Below, piece by piece: positions 1 through 8,739 of a DNA stretch of 64,000 bases. The stretch is from Dysgonomonas sp. UBA7710 (GTDB lineage: Bacteria; Bacteroidota; Bacteroidia; Bacteroidales; Dysgonomonadaceae). The position numbers and the translations under genes were made by a program. Positions within the stretch are counted from its first letter, which is position 1, and every line of letters starts with the position of its first letter. The notes under the pieces are model-generated. The model saw only the letters and a list, made by a program, of their open reading frames with translations. It was not told the DNA's origin and ran no database searches. Location of the stretch: NCBI RefSeq assembly GCF_002482385.1, contig NZ_DLFW01000002.1, positions 281,519 to 345,518 of the forward strand, written 5' to 3'.

Positions 1-105
1 AAAAGGTAACAAAGGTAACAGATATATCAGTAAACAGTCAACAGTTAGCAGTCAACAATATTTCACGCAGAGACGCTAAGGCGCAAAAGGTAACAAAGGT
101 TACAC
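1..105. repeat. Mosaic intergenic repeat island, left edge
   Basis: The stretch is made of short modules that recur near 28.8-29.0 kb in the opposite orientation. At 6-21 is GTAACAAAGGTAACAG, then six A/T bases, then a CAG-rich block (28-56) with CAGTCAACAG and GCAGTCAACA. At 61-88 is a module reading TTTCACGCAGAGACGC followed by TAAGGCGCAAAA, and at 90-105 another GTAACAAAGG-type module. No coding potential was seen. The island probably continues left of the window. Confidence 0.75.
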
Positions 106-136
106 TTTTTTACTTATTACTTTTTACTCTCTCTGT

Positions 137-161
137 AAGTCCCCATTGGGGGATTGAGGGA
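137..161. repeat. G/C-run module (CCCC...GGGGG type)
   Basis: The sequence AAGTCCCCATTGGGGGATTG followed by AGGGA belongs to a module seen again at 43964-44053 and twice in the nuoJ-nuoI spacer. The C-run and G-run can pair into a short hairpin. Its function is unknown. Confidence 0.6.
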
Positions 162-243
162 GAGAGCCATTTCAAGACTTCAAAGAACTCTAAGCTGACA
201 ACTAAAGGCTTCCGGCTCTAATAATATAGATAAAGTTATAAAT

Positions 244-288
244 GAAAAATGCCTTTAGTCAAAAATAGTTGCTTTGACTAAAGGCATT
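244..288 (-). terminator. Terminator of the rhamnosidase gene
   Basis: A perfect 16-bp inverted repeat (arms 248-263 and 273-288, AATGCCTTTAGTCAAA) has a 9-nt loop. Read on the minus strand it is followed by a run rich in T. It lies 31 nt past the stop codon of the rhamnosidase gene, so it most likely ends that transcript. Confidence 0.85.
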
Positions 289-318
289 ACGCTGAATAAT
301 ACTTACCATAGAAAGAGT

Positions 319-2697
319 CTATTTTAAATCAATCTTTTGCATCCCCCCATTTAACTGAATGGTCTGTCCATTCCAAACAAATGTACCCCCAATACCGGAA
401 GGGATCTCCACTGTTCCGATGATACCTTTTGTCCCCTGTCTTTTCAGAGCTACTTTTATTTCTCCTTGCGGGTGAGGAGTAGAGCTTGAAACTTCTTTGA
501 GTCCGCCCAGAGATGGTTCTATCTTCACCATTTTATAGTTAGGAGATGCAGAAGATATACCGCAGATGATAGCGAAATAGTCATAAAGCGGGCTTGCACT
601 CCATGCATGACAGTCGGATCGTGCCGGTTCCGGTTTTTCAGCAAAGGTAGTCAGTCCTATCTTTATCATATCGCGCCAATAGTCGAGAGACGGATAATAC
701 AGGTCGCCAAGTCCTGATACTTTCAATGCCTGGGTCAGATAAAACCTGTAGTAAAAAGTAACAGGTATCAGGCTTGTGTCGCCTACAACTTTTCTCATTA
801 TCCCTTCTTTCTCGCTATCTGGAATAGTATTGCTAAGGACTGCCATTATTCCTGCATGCTGGCTGAATGATTTTTTCTCCGGAGTGTCGGCCATCTCGTT
901 CCGGGTTTTATCGAAGCAGAGGTTATATGTTGCCTTAGTTAATTTTGTAGCCAGATTAGTATATTGGTCAGCTTCGCATTCTTTTCCAAAATGCTTGTAA
1001 AGTTGTGCTGCCTGATTGAGAGTATAGGCCAGATGTAATGTAATAACCGAGGAATTGCCGTCGTCGGCACCCGGAGGTACTCCATTGGGGAATCTGTCGG
1101 TGTAATCGGTAAAGTTCCACCATGCCATCGGGCCCAGCATTCCTTTCTCTTTATCCATATTACTTTCATACCAACCGAAAACCGCATCTATCGCCGGGAG
1201 GAACTGTGCAACAAAGGCATCGTCCTGCCTGTACATCCAGTAATCATAAATCATGGATACCCAATAGAGTGAGTATGGAGGTATTACTTGTAGTCGGCTG
1301 CTCGGATAACGTCCCTGTGTCAGTCCGTTAGGAACTCTGGAATTGTAGAAGTCGAGTATCGCTTTACGCATCAGGCGATCATCACCTGCAACATAAAGTG
1401 AAATCAAAGCCTGGATACGGGTGTCTCCCGGATATTGCAATTGTTCGTAATACGGGCAGTCGTAATAAGTTTCCCCGGCGCAAAGACGTGCCGTGCGCCA
1501 ACCTACATCCCATATATCCTGCAGCGATTTGTCGTCAGATGCGAATTGGGCTTTTTGTGCAAATGGGTAACCTGTAAAGTAAGCATACAGGTCATTGATA
1601 GTTAAAGCTTCGTCCGCTGTAGTGATGTCTACCTGTATATAACGGTAGGTGCGCAGCCATAATGTGCTGAACTGTCTGTCGGTTCCCCCGTCAGGCAGAA
1701 AGATGTCATAATTGCCAATCACGGATAGTCCTTCTATTTTATTGCGGTCTCCTTTCTGTAAATTCTTGTCCAATAATGCTTCCGTATAAGTTAACTGTAT
1801 GGACGAGCCCTTACCTCCGGTAACGGAGAGTATAGGATATGCTGTAGTATTCACTTCCTGATCGATGAGGATGGATACTTTCGAATTTGCAGGTACTTTA
1901 AGCGGATTTGTACCTTGCAGGAATTTATCAGTCACAGACACTCCGTCCGTCTTTCTTATTTTCTGCATGCGCTGCATGCTTTCTTCCATCAGGGGAATGT
2001 TGCGGGGGGTAAGTTGCCACAGGTTATCAGTACCGATACTATAAGGAGATGGTGATGTTATTGCAATAGCATTGTTCCAGTCTTTGTCGTTATATCCGGC
2101 CTGTTGCCATCCCCATGGATACTTGGATGCATCTATGCGGTCGCCCGGCCCGATGACCATATAGGCTTGCAGGCGTTCACCATTATCAGTTGAGCATGGT
2201 GAATAAGATTCATTTTGTATTACTTTCCATGTATTGTCGGTATTTATGGCCTGTTCTTTGTCACTGTTGCCCTGAATGACGAATCCCGTCTGATTGGATA
2301 TTTGTGCTACAGGAGCCAATGTTCCCATATTCCAGACTATAGATGCTATTGTGTTATTTCCTTTTTGTAAAAAAGGGGCTATATCGACAGTTTCGAAATA
2401 CCAGTTTACCAAATCGCCACGGGCGGGGCCGAAGCATACGGACTGCCCGTTTACGAACAATCTGTAACGGTTATCGGCCGAAATGTGTATGATAAACTTT
2501 TCGGGAATTTGCTCCAGGTTAATTTGTTTGCGGAAATGAAATACACCATAATCCTTTTGAGGTGTATCAGGACAAGTGATCCAGCTTGCTGTCCAGTGGT
2601 GTTTTAATAATTCGGGGTTGATTTCTTGTGCATACACCGTGCATCCAAAAGCCAGTATAGCCAAGAATAAATAAAATCGTTGAAACATGGAAATCAA
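319..2697 (-). CDS. Alpha-L-rhamnosidase, GH78 family, secreted
   Basis: This 792-residue protein begins with a signal peptide (hydrophobic core about residues 8-20, ending CTVYA) and probably acts in the periplasm or on the cell surface, removing terminal alpha-L-rhamnose from glycans. After an N-terminal beta-sandwich region (about 30-380) comes the (alpha/alpha)6-barrel with DCPYYEQLQYPGDTR; the Glu near residue 418 is in the position of the family's general acid. A C-terminal beta domain closes the protein. A second Met four codons in could also be the start. It stands alone with its own terminator and no SusC/SusD pair in view, so it is not part of a visible polysaccharide locus. Confidence 0.9.
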   Translation of the reverse strand: MISMFQRFYLFLAILAFGCTVYAQEINPELLKHHWTASWITCPDTPQKDYGVFHFRKQINLEQIPEKFIIHISADNRYRLFVNGQSVCFGPARGDLVNWYFETVDIAPFLQKGNNTIASIVWNMGTLAPVAQISNQTGFVIQGNSDKEQAINTDNTWKVIQNESYSPCSTDNGERLQAYMVIGPGDRIDASKYPWGWQQAGYNDKDWNNAIAITSPSPYSIGTDNLWQLTPRNIPLMEESMQRMQKIRKTDGVSVTDKFLQGTNPLKVPANSKVSILIDQEVNTTAYPILSVTGGKGSSIQLTYTEALLDKNLQKGDRNKIEGLSVIGNYDIFLPDGGTDRQFSTLWLRTYRYIQVDITTADEALTINDLYAYFTGYPFAQKAQFASDDKSLQDIWDVGWRTARLCAGETYYDCPYYEQLQYPGDTRIQALISLYVAGDDRLMRKAILDFYNSRVPNGLTQGRYPSSRLQVIPPYSLYWVSMIYDYWMYRQDDAFVAQFLPAIDAVFGWYESNMDKEKGMLGPMAWWNFTDYTDRFPNGVPPGADDGNSSVITLHLAYTLNQAAQLYKHFGKECEADQYTNLATKLTKATYNLCFDKTRNEMADTPEKKSFSQHAGIMAVLSNTIPDSEKEGIMRKVVGDTSLIPVTFYYRFYLTQALKVSGLGDLYYPSLDYWRDMIKIGLTTFAEKPEPARSDCHAWSASPLYDYFAIICGISSASPNYKMVKIEPSLGGLKEVSSSTPHPQGEIKVALKRQGTKGIIGTVEIPSGIGGTFVWNGQTIQLNGGMQKIDLK

Positions 2698-2715
2698 TAT
2701 TTAAGGTTCTGTACG

Positions 2716-2723
2716 CAAATATA
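2716..2723 (-). promoter_or_regulatory. -7 element for the rhamnosidase gene
   Basis: On the minus strand this reads TATATTTG, matching the Bacteroidota -7 consensus TAnnTTTG, 19 nt upstream of the start codon. No clear TTTG -33 box is seen at the usual spacing. Confidence 0.45.
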
Positions 2724-2804
2724 CTAATTTACATAGCCTAGCGATTGAGTAAAATGATACGAATCATTTGAATATTGATTTTTAAGATTTCCTGAAAAGG
2801 ACAA

Positions 2805-3296
2805 TCAATCATTCAGTTCTATTACTTCCAGATCCGAAATATTACCCTCATCCAGAACAAAGCGTATCAGTGTCCTTACCTTATGGAATCCATATTTTCC
2901 GGCAGCCCCGGGATTTATATGCAGGCAATTCAGCCTTTTGTCGAACATCACCTTTAATATATGCGAATGCCCGCAAATAAACAGCTTGGGCGGGTTGGCG
3001 AATAGGACGGAACGGGCTCGCGGGTCGTACTTGCCCGGATAACCGCCTATGTGTGTCATCAGTACATCCACCCCTTCGAGTGTAAAACGCAGGAATTCGG
3101 GATATGCCGCCCGTATCTTGCTGTCGTCGATATTTCCATACACAGCCCGGAATGGTTTAAAGGCTTCGAAGCGCAGGGCAAGGTCCATAGAGCCGATGTC
3201 GCCTGCATGCCATATCTCGTCACATTCGGCAAAATATTTTTCGTATTTGTCGTCCCACCAGCTATGGGTGTCGGATAAGAGGCCTATCTTTTTCAT
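2805..3296 (-). CDS. Metallophosphoesterase, YfcE/MJ0936 type
   Basis: The 163-residue protein starts MKKIGLLSDTHS and shows the calcineurin-like phosphodiesterase motifs in order: DTH, HAGDIGS, GNID, THIGG and CGHSH, the ligands of a two-metal centre. Family members hydrolyse phosphodiesters; the cellular substrate is unknown. The open frame extends further upstream, but this ATG overlaps the menA stop codon in the classic ATGA arrangement and gives the normal family length, so it is the better start. It is translated downstream of menA, probably from one transcript. Confidence 0.88.
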   Translation of the reverse strand: MKKIGLLSDTHSWWDDKYEKYFAECDEIWHAGDIGSMDLALRFEAFKPFRAVYGNIDDSKIRAAYPEFLRFTLEGVDVLMTHIGGYPGKYDPRARSVLFANPPKLFICGHSHILKVMFDKRLNCLHINPGAAGKYGFHKVRTLIRFVLDEGNISDLEVIELND

Positions 3297-4201
3297 TGCA
3301 GATTGATACATATGATGAAACAAACGGACAAAACGAATGTGCCCATAGATGTATATTTGAGGTAGGGGTCGAGCAGGCGGTTTTCCTTTATACGAAATAT
3401 ATCCCTCAGCAACTTGATGAAGATAAGGAAGCACAGCAGGTACAAATATTGGTACCAATGGTTTGCATACAAAATAGAATATACAGTAAAACAGGCTAGC
3501 GCACCGAATGTAAGGAAAGCATGATAGTACTTCGCATTCCTGAAGCCGATACGCACAGGAATTGTTATTTTATCCGAATTCTTATCATTCTCCATATCCC
3601 GCATATTGTTCAGGTTGAGTACGGCGATAGTTAGCAATCCCAGTCCGGTTGCAGGGAGCCATGGCATAAAATCCACGACATGTGTATGCAGAAAATAAGT
3701 ACCTACTACCGATACCAATCCAAAAAAAGTAAAAGAGAATATATCGCCCAGCCCTTTATACCCATACGGATTTTTACCTGCTGTATATTTTATTGCTGCT
3801 ACAATGCTGGCGGCACCCAGAATCAAGAATAGAGCGATATATCTCCAGTCCATAAATTGGAGTGCTATATATATAAGGAGTATGCCAACAATTGCAGCTA
3901 CGGCGATTGCTGTCATAATGGCGTTTTTCATCTGCCCAGGGGTGATAGCTCCGCTTTGCACTGTGCGCTGGGGGCCTACACGTTCGCCGGTGGTATCGGT
4001 GCCATGCTGGTAATCTCCCAAATCATTTGCCATATTGGATAATAACTGGAGGATGGTTGCTATCAGTATAGTAAGTACACAAACGGAAAAGCTGAAATTT
4101 CCGGTGCTGTATGCTATTCCACTGCCACACAAAGCGGTTGCAACAGCCAGAAACAGGGTGCGGGGGCGAAGTGCCGATATCCACGATTTGAACGAAGCCA
4201 T
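3293..4201 (-). CDS. menA: 1,4-dihydroxy-2-naphthoate polyprenyltransferase MenA
   Basis: This 302-residue UbiA-family membrane enzyme attaches the polyprenyl tail to 1,4-dihydroxy-2-naphthoate in menaquinone synthesis. The two Asp-rich motifs are present: NDLGDYQHGTD near residue 60 and NNMRDMENDK near 200, between about eight or nine hydrophobic helices. The GERVGPQRTVQSG stretch is typical of MenA. The quinone it makes would be the acceptor for the Nuo complex at the other end of the window. Its stop overlaps the start of the phosphoesterase gene. Confidence 0.93.
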   Translation of the reverse strand: MASFKSWISALRPRTLFLAVATALCGSGIAYSTGNFSFSVCVLTILIATILQLLSNMANDLGDYQHGTDTTGERVGPQRTVQSGAITPGQMKNAIMTAIAVAAIVGILLIYIALQFMDWRYIALFLILGAASIVAAIKYTAGKNPYGYKGLGDIFSFTFFGLVSVVGTYFLHTHVVDFMPWLPATGLGLLTIAVLNLNNMRDMENDKNSDKITIPVRIGFRNAKYYHAFLTFGALACFTVYSILYANHWYQYLYLLCFLIFIKLLRDIFRIKENRLLDPYLKYTSMGTFVLSVCFIICINLQ

Positions 4202-4227
4202 TATTTATTGCTGAATTTTATGAAGTG

Positions 4228-4235
4228 CAAATTTA
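4228..4235 (-). promoter_or_regulatory. -7 element for menA
   Basis: The minus strand reads TAAATTTG, matching TAnnTTTG, 26 nt upstream of the menA start codon. No -33 box is clear at normal spacing. Confidence 0.5.
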
Positions 4236-4298
4236 CAAGAAATAAAATACAGGTAAGTCCAAATCTGGGATTTTTAATTCTTTTATATCTTCCGGTTC

Positions 4299-6752
4299 TT
4301 ACTTGAATAATTTCTTCGATTTTTCCAAATCGAACATGATACGGATTGCGAAGTCCTGATATTCGGCTTTTCTGAAAGAAACAAATGTACCGAAATTTAA
4401 GAGGCGGGTTATATTAATGGAATAGCCTATTTCCGAATATAACTTCATGTCCGGGGTATATAAATTTTTAAGGTGAAGGCTTTCTGTAAACATTTTGCCT
4501 TGCAGAAAAGGCAGGCGTTTTAGTAGTAAATAATTACTGTCATAATTGAATTCGCCTTTCAACCAGTGCTTGTTGGTCGATGCTGTATAGTTGTCGAGTA
4601 ACATAAACGAAGTGAACGGTGATCTCAGACTGATGGTTATGTCCGATGTATTGAACTGCTGGAAGTCGGCAAAATGCATTTTATCCTTATTGCCCAGAAA
4701 TCCTCCCCCTTCGATGTGATAACCGAAACGGGAGAATTCGTTTAACCTGAGTTGCTGATATATTCCGAGCCTTAATTTCCTGTATTTCGAATTGTTTGTC
4801 TGCCACGAAGCGAAAGCTTCGCTATACCTGATGAAGAATACGGGAGAAGCAATTCTTTGGTATTTTTTCACGCCGCCGTTCAGTGTGTAATATACATATG
4901 GTATATAATCTACTCCTATATTATAGGCTGTTCTGTCGAAGCGGTCACCCGAAAACATATTGGGAGTTATCCTGCTTTTCTTGCCCCATGTATAATCCGT
5001 ATGATTTGATAAGCCCGAGCGTTTTGCAGTTTCAATCCCTGTAATAAGCGTCAGTCCGTGAGTCAGTTCGATATTATTGGACACAGATATGTAATCATTC
5101 TGATAAAAATGGTTGTAGTTTCTCCCCCTTATCAGGGAGTTAGTTGCATTATTGAACCTGTGTATGCCCGTAGGATTGAAGTCTTCACTGACAGAACCAC
5201 CGGAAATTATCAGTTCGCCCATCTTCGTGCGGGAGTAGAGCAGATTGATATCACCGCCTCCGACTATTCTTTTTCGAGAAGTTGTGTAATATATATAAGG
5301 CGATATACTTAGTCTGTTATTTTTTCCGATTCTGGTGGTCAGATCGAATTTTTGCCCAAGCCATAATCCGTCGACGAAGTTATATTCCGGCACACCGAGC
5401 AGTAATCCATCAAATTTGAAAGTGAAACGGGTAGAATCACCCCCTATTTTTCCTCCGCTGAAAATATCCGTGAAAGAGAATTTGGAATTATAATGACCTT
5501 TGCGTACCGAATCGATATGCTGCTGTATGGAATCTTTTTTTACATAGCTTACTATTTCCCTCTCTTCCAACGGTATCACGCGTATACTTGCCCAATATAC
5601 CGAATCTCGTTTGGTGGCAAGGCTGTCCGATTCTGTTTTATAAAGTGAGTCTCTTTTTATCTCGAAATCTCTTTTCTTCGTTTTTTTCTTTTCGGCAAGT
5701 TCCTTTGCTATTTCTTTGTTAATCTCTATATTCTTATATTTAAGTGAAGCGTAGTAATTGAATGTGAATTTATTCCCCAATATATCTATATTCGAATTTA
5801 TAAGATAAGAAACGGGAAGGAAGGCATCCTCTGCTAATTCCTGATATGCGATAGTATGCTCTTCTTTTACGCCATATACATTACTGGTCAGCTCGGCGGA
5901 ATAAATATGCCATGTATTGTCGGCAATATAGATATATCCGCTGTATAATACGGGGTCTTTCATTTTCGGCTCCACTTTTATTTTATTTACTGTTACATCA
6001 CCGTCGTCGAAGAACCCTTCATATCTGAACCTGTAATAAGTAAAGGCTTTAGGATTTAGCGGGGATATAAACATACCGGCCTTGGGCATATATAGGGACG
6101 ATTGTATGACACCCATCGCATCTTTTGCATCGAGATTGTCGGGAATGCTGCTCGAAAAGGCTTTTACGGTTTGCCGGTACTTATCCGGAGAGGTGAATTG
6201 TACTTCATTAAAGGATTCCTGTACAAATATCTGGTTTTGCAGTTCGGATAATTTAATTCCTTCCGCATTTTTCGACAGCCTGTCTACCAGGGAGCCAACT
6301 TTTAGTATCTCTCCGTTCCCTTTTATATATACATCGGCCGTATATTCTTTTATTGATCCTGCATAGAGAGGGGCCTTTTCTATGGCTTTCCGCATGATGG
6401 GATAGGCCGGGTCTTCATTGTTGGAGACAGTGACTTCTTTCAGTGTATATGGGTTTTCTTCCAGCGTGATGTCCAAGATTAGCGTTTCGTTGCCTCTTAT
6501 TTGTATTTTCCGTTCCTCTTTTTTTAATCCGAGACACTTATATTCTACATTGTAGCTGCCGGCAGGGAGATTTGTCTGATAAAATCCATCGTCGTTACAT
6601 ACCAGTCCCTGATTTACTTCCTTAATATATATGGAACTTCCATAGAGCGGTTCTCCCGATTTGTCGGTAATTTTGCCTTTGAAATTTTGTGCAGATACAG
6701 ACGTGTGGGTGAAAGATAGGATTAAGAGAATAAGAATGTAAAGGTGTTTCAT
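4299..6752 (-). CDS. DUF5686 outer-membrane protein with carboxypeptidase-regulatory-like domain
   Basis: The 817-residue protein has a signal peptide (about 1-21, ending SVSA), then a beta-sandwich of the CarboxypepD_reg-like type (about 24-95, GKITDKSGEPLYGSS...), then a long DUF5686 region. The C-terminal half is rich in alternating aromatic and polar residues, as in an outer-membrane beta-barrel. A Lys/Glu-rich stretch near 350-400 may be a periplasmic loop or linker. The family is widespread in Bacteroidota; no function is established that I can cite. It is divergently transcribed from the aspartate kinase gene. Confidence 0.85.
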   Translation of the reverse strand: MKHLYILILLILSFTHTSVSAQNFKGKITDKSGEPLYGSSIYIKEVNQGLVCNDDGFYQTNLPAGSYNVEYKCLGLKKEERKIQIRGNETLILDITLEENPYTLKEVTVSNNEDPAYPIMRKAIEKAPLYAGSIKEYTADVYIKGNGEILKVGSLVDRLSKNAEGIKLSELQNQIFVQESFNEVQFTSPDKYRQTVKAFSSSIPDNLDAKDAMGVIQSSLYMPKAGMFISPLNPKAFTYYRFRYEGFFDDGDVTVNKIKVEPKMKDPVLYSGYIYIADNTWHIYSAELTSNVYGVKEEHTIAYQELAEDAFLPVSYLINSNIDILGNKFTFNYYASLKYKNIEINKEIAKELAEKKKTKKRDFEIKRDSLYKTESDSLATKRDSVYWASIRVIPLEEREIVSYVKKDSIQQHIDSVRKGHYNSKFSFTDIFSGGKIGGDSTRFTFKFDGLLLGVPEYNFVDGLWLGQKFDLTTRIGKNNRLSISPYIYYTTSRKRIVGGGDINLLYSRTKMGELIISGGSVSEDFNPTGIHRFNNATNSLIRGRNYNHFYQNDYISVSNNIELTHGLTLITGIETAKRSGLSNHTDYTWGKKSRITPNMFSGDRFDRTAYNIGVDYIPYVYYTLNGGVKKYQRIASPVFFIRYSEAFASWQTNNSKYRKLRLGIYQQLRLNEFSRFGYHIEGGGFLGNKDKMHFADFQQFNTSDITISLRSPFTSFMLLDNYTASTNKHWLKGEFNYDSNYLLLKRLPFLQGKMFTESLHLKNLYTPDMKLYSEIGYSINITRLLNFGTFVSFRKAEYQDFAIRIMFDLEKSKKLFK

Positions 6753-6788
6753 CTGGATATTCGTTAATTAACTTAGTTAAAATAACTA

Positions 6789-6796
6789 CAAATATA
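6789..6796 (-). promoter_or_regulatory. -7 element for the DUF5686 gene
   Basis: The minus strand reads TATATTTG, matching TAnnTTTG, 36 nt upstream of the start codon. It shares the divergent intergenic region with the aspartate kinase promoter. Confidence 0.5.
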
Positions 6797-6904
6797 TCAG
6801 ATTTATTATATTATGTGAAGTGTATCATTTTCACTAAAGATTAAATTTTTGTTACAAAGGGGTGACAATATTCTATAAATGAGTAGAAAATAGGATAATT
6901 TTAT

Positions 6905-6912
6905 TATTTTTG
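6905..6912 (+). promoter_or_regulatory. -7 element for aspartate kinase
   Basis: TATTTTTG matches TAnnTTTG and lies 35 nt before the ATG. A TTTG -33 box at the usual spacing was not found. Confidence 0.5.
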
Positions 6913-6947
6913 CGCAGTTTAAAAAAGTTGAAGTCTTAAATAATAAA

Positions 6948-8333
6948 ATGCTTACAGTAGAGAAAATTGGCGGAACCTCCATGTCCCAGTTTAAAGATGT
7001 GCTGGAAAACGTGATTGTAGGGAAAAGGACACCCGATGAAATGTATAACCGTATATTTGTGGTGTCGGCGTATAATAATGTGACTAACTGGCTGTTGGAA
7101 CACAAAAAAACGGGTGAGCCGGGGGTTTATGTACAATTTCTCGAAAACAGTGATTATAGTATAGGACTCGATAGCCTGTGTCAGCGCCTGTTGCTGATAA
7201 ATAAAGGTTTTGAAGAAATAGGTCTGGACCAGCTCGAAGCCCGTGAGTTTATCACATATCGTATCAAGCAGGCTAAGACCATGTTGCACAGTCTAAGTAA
7301 GGTGATGGCATCCGGCTATGTAAATGCGGATGATATTTGTCTGGCTGCACGTGAGATTCTGGCTTCATTGGGAGAAGCTCATTCTGCATGGAACTCAGTT
7401 AACATTCTCAATAATAATGGTATATCGGCGCGGTTTATAGATTTGTGCGGGTTTAACGACTCTCTGCCCCTTACTATCGATGAACGGATACACAGAGCAT
7501 TCAAAGGAGTCGACTTTAGTAAAGATTTATGTATAACCACCGGGTATACCAAAGGAACAGAAGGTATTATGCGTGCTTTCGACCGTGGCTATACCGAAGT
7601 TACTTTCAGTAAAGTAGCTGTAGAGGTGCATGCCAATGAGGCTATTATACATAAGGAATACCATCTTTCGAGCGCCGACCCTAACATTGTCGGGGTCGAA
7701 AAAACGGTTCCGGTAGGGCGTACGAATTACATTATAGCTGACCAGCTGGCTGATATCGGTATGGAGGCAATTCATCCCAAGGCTGCTAAGCCGCTGGAGC
7801 TGGCGAATATAGATATACGTATAAAAAATACATTCGAACCGGAGCATCCCGGTACGTTGATAACAAGGGATTATGTGTCGGAAGTACCTAAAGTGGAGAT
7901 TGTTTCAGGTACAAATAAAGTGTTGGCTATCGAAGTACATGACCCTATGATGGTAGGAGAGGTAGGCTTCGACCTTAAAATAATGCAGATATTTGCTAAG
8001 TATGGAGTAAGTTATATACTAAAATCGACTAACGCTAACTCCATAACTAACATTGTCTGGGATAATTATAAATCACGTGAACTGATTGCCGAGCTAGAAC
8101 AGAATTTCTATCAGGTAGTTGTAGAGCGGGTTGCACTGGTTTGTGCTATGGGTACTAATATAGCATTGCCGGGATTCCTTTATAGGGCGGCAAAAGCGTT
8201 GTTTGACAGGGGTATTAATGTAGAAAGTTTCGGGCAGTCGTTGCGTCAGGTAAATATGCAGTTTGTAATCAAAAGAGAATTTTACAATGATGCTGTAATA
8301 GCGCTTAATGATGAATTGTGCATAGATAAATAG
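6948..8333 (+). CDS. Aspartate kinase, monofunctional, divergent
   Basis: The 461-residue protein matches the aspartokinase pattern: VEKIGGTSM at the N-terminus (KFGGTS in most members), GYTKGTEGIMRAFDRGYTEVT near residues 200-220, and two ACT-like regulatory domains from about 310 to the end. It would phosphorylate aspartate at the head of the lysine, threonine, methionine and diaminopimelate routes. The usual GRGGSD motif is replaced by DRGYTEVT and the usual FTADP by LSSADP, so it belongs to a diverged subgroup common in Bacteroidota. It stands alone, with no neighbouring pathway gene. Confidence 0.85.
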   Translation: MLTVEKIGGTSMSQFKDVLENVIVGKRTPDEMYNRIFVVSAYNNVTNWLLEHKKTGEPGVYVQFLENSDYSIGLDSLCQRLLLINKGFEEIGLDQLEAREFITYRIKQAKTMLHSLSKVMASGYVNADDICLAAREILASLGEAHSAWNSVNILNNNGISARFIDLCGFNDSLPLTIDERIHRAFKGVDFSKDLCITTGYTKGTEGIMRAFDRGYTEVTFSKVAVEVHANEAIIHKEYHLSSADPNIVGVEKTVPVGRTNYIIADQLADIGMEAIHPKAAKPLELANIDIRIKNTFEPEHPGTLITRDYVSEVPKVEIVSGTNKVLAIEVHDPMMVGEVGFDLKIMQIFAKYGVSYILKSTNANSITNIVWDNYKSRELIAELEQNFYQVVVERVALVCAMGTNIALPGFLYRAAKALFDRGINVESFGQSLRQVNMQFVIKREFYNDAVIALNDELCIDK

Positions 8334-8368
8334 ATTTAATAAGACTTTTTTTATATTTTTTAATTGTG

Positions 8369-8394
8369 TAGAATCATTTTTAATTCTATTTTTG
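8369..8394 (+). terminator. Weak terminator after aspartate kinase
   Basis: A six-base inverted repeat TAGAAT/ATTCTA (8369-8374 and 8383-8388) is followed by TTTTTG. The stem is AT-rich and short, so termination may be partial. Confidence 0.4.
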
Positions 8395-8599
8395 TTAGCT
8401 GTAATAATGGAATATTTTGCAGATTTAATACCTAGTGGACACATCTAGATGTAGAAACTCCACATATACAGATATATAGACCTTTGAATTTATTAGTAAT
8501 AATTTTTATAAAGTTGTTTTTTTCAAAGAATAAAAACCTATTTTTTACGTTATATTTAACTGAAAGCGTTAGTCGGAGTGCAATTTTGGAACAAAATAC

Positions 8600-8629
8600 A
8601 TTGAAAGATAAAACGGAATAGTATATTTG
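8600..8629 (+). promoter_or_regulatory. Promoter of the exbB-tonB operon
   Basis: TATATTTG at 8622-8629 fits the -7 consensus, and ATTG at 8600-8603 lies 18 nt upstream, near the usual -33 distance. The transcript would have an untranslated leader of roughly 100 nt before the exbB ATG. Confidence 0.6.
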
Positions 8630-8739
8630 TAACCTAAAATTGACGCCCTGAATAGCTTTTTTTGAGTTTGAAATATTGAATGTATAACAATCATAAAACA
8701 AAAAATTGATTCACTAAACTTAAATTATTTATTATCATT

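Larger units (their letters stand above)
8334..8739 (+). other. Intergenic region before the TonB motor operon
   Basis: This 406-nt AT-rich gap holds a weak terminator after the kinase gene, a 12-bp palindrome ACATCTAGATGT at 8441-8452 enclosed by a GTGGA/TCCAC stem (8435-8439 and 8459-8463), and a promoter about 110 nt before exbB. No gene was recognised. Confidence 0.6.

Noticed and set aside
3297..3458. Longer start for the phosphoesterase gene
   Set aside because: The extra 54 codons lie inside menA, and the metal-binding block starts right after the ATG at 3296, which overlaps the menA stop.
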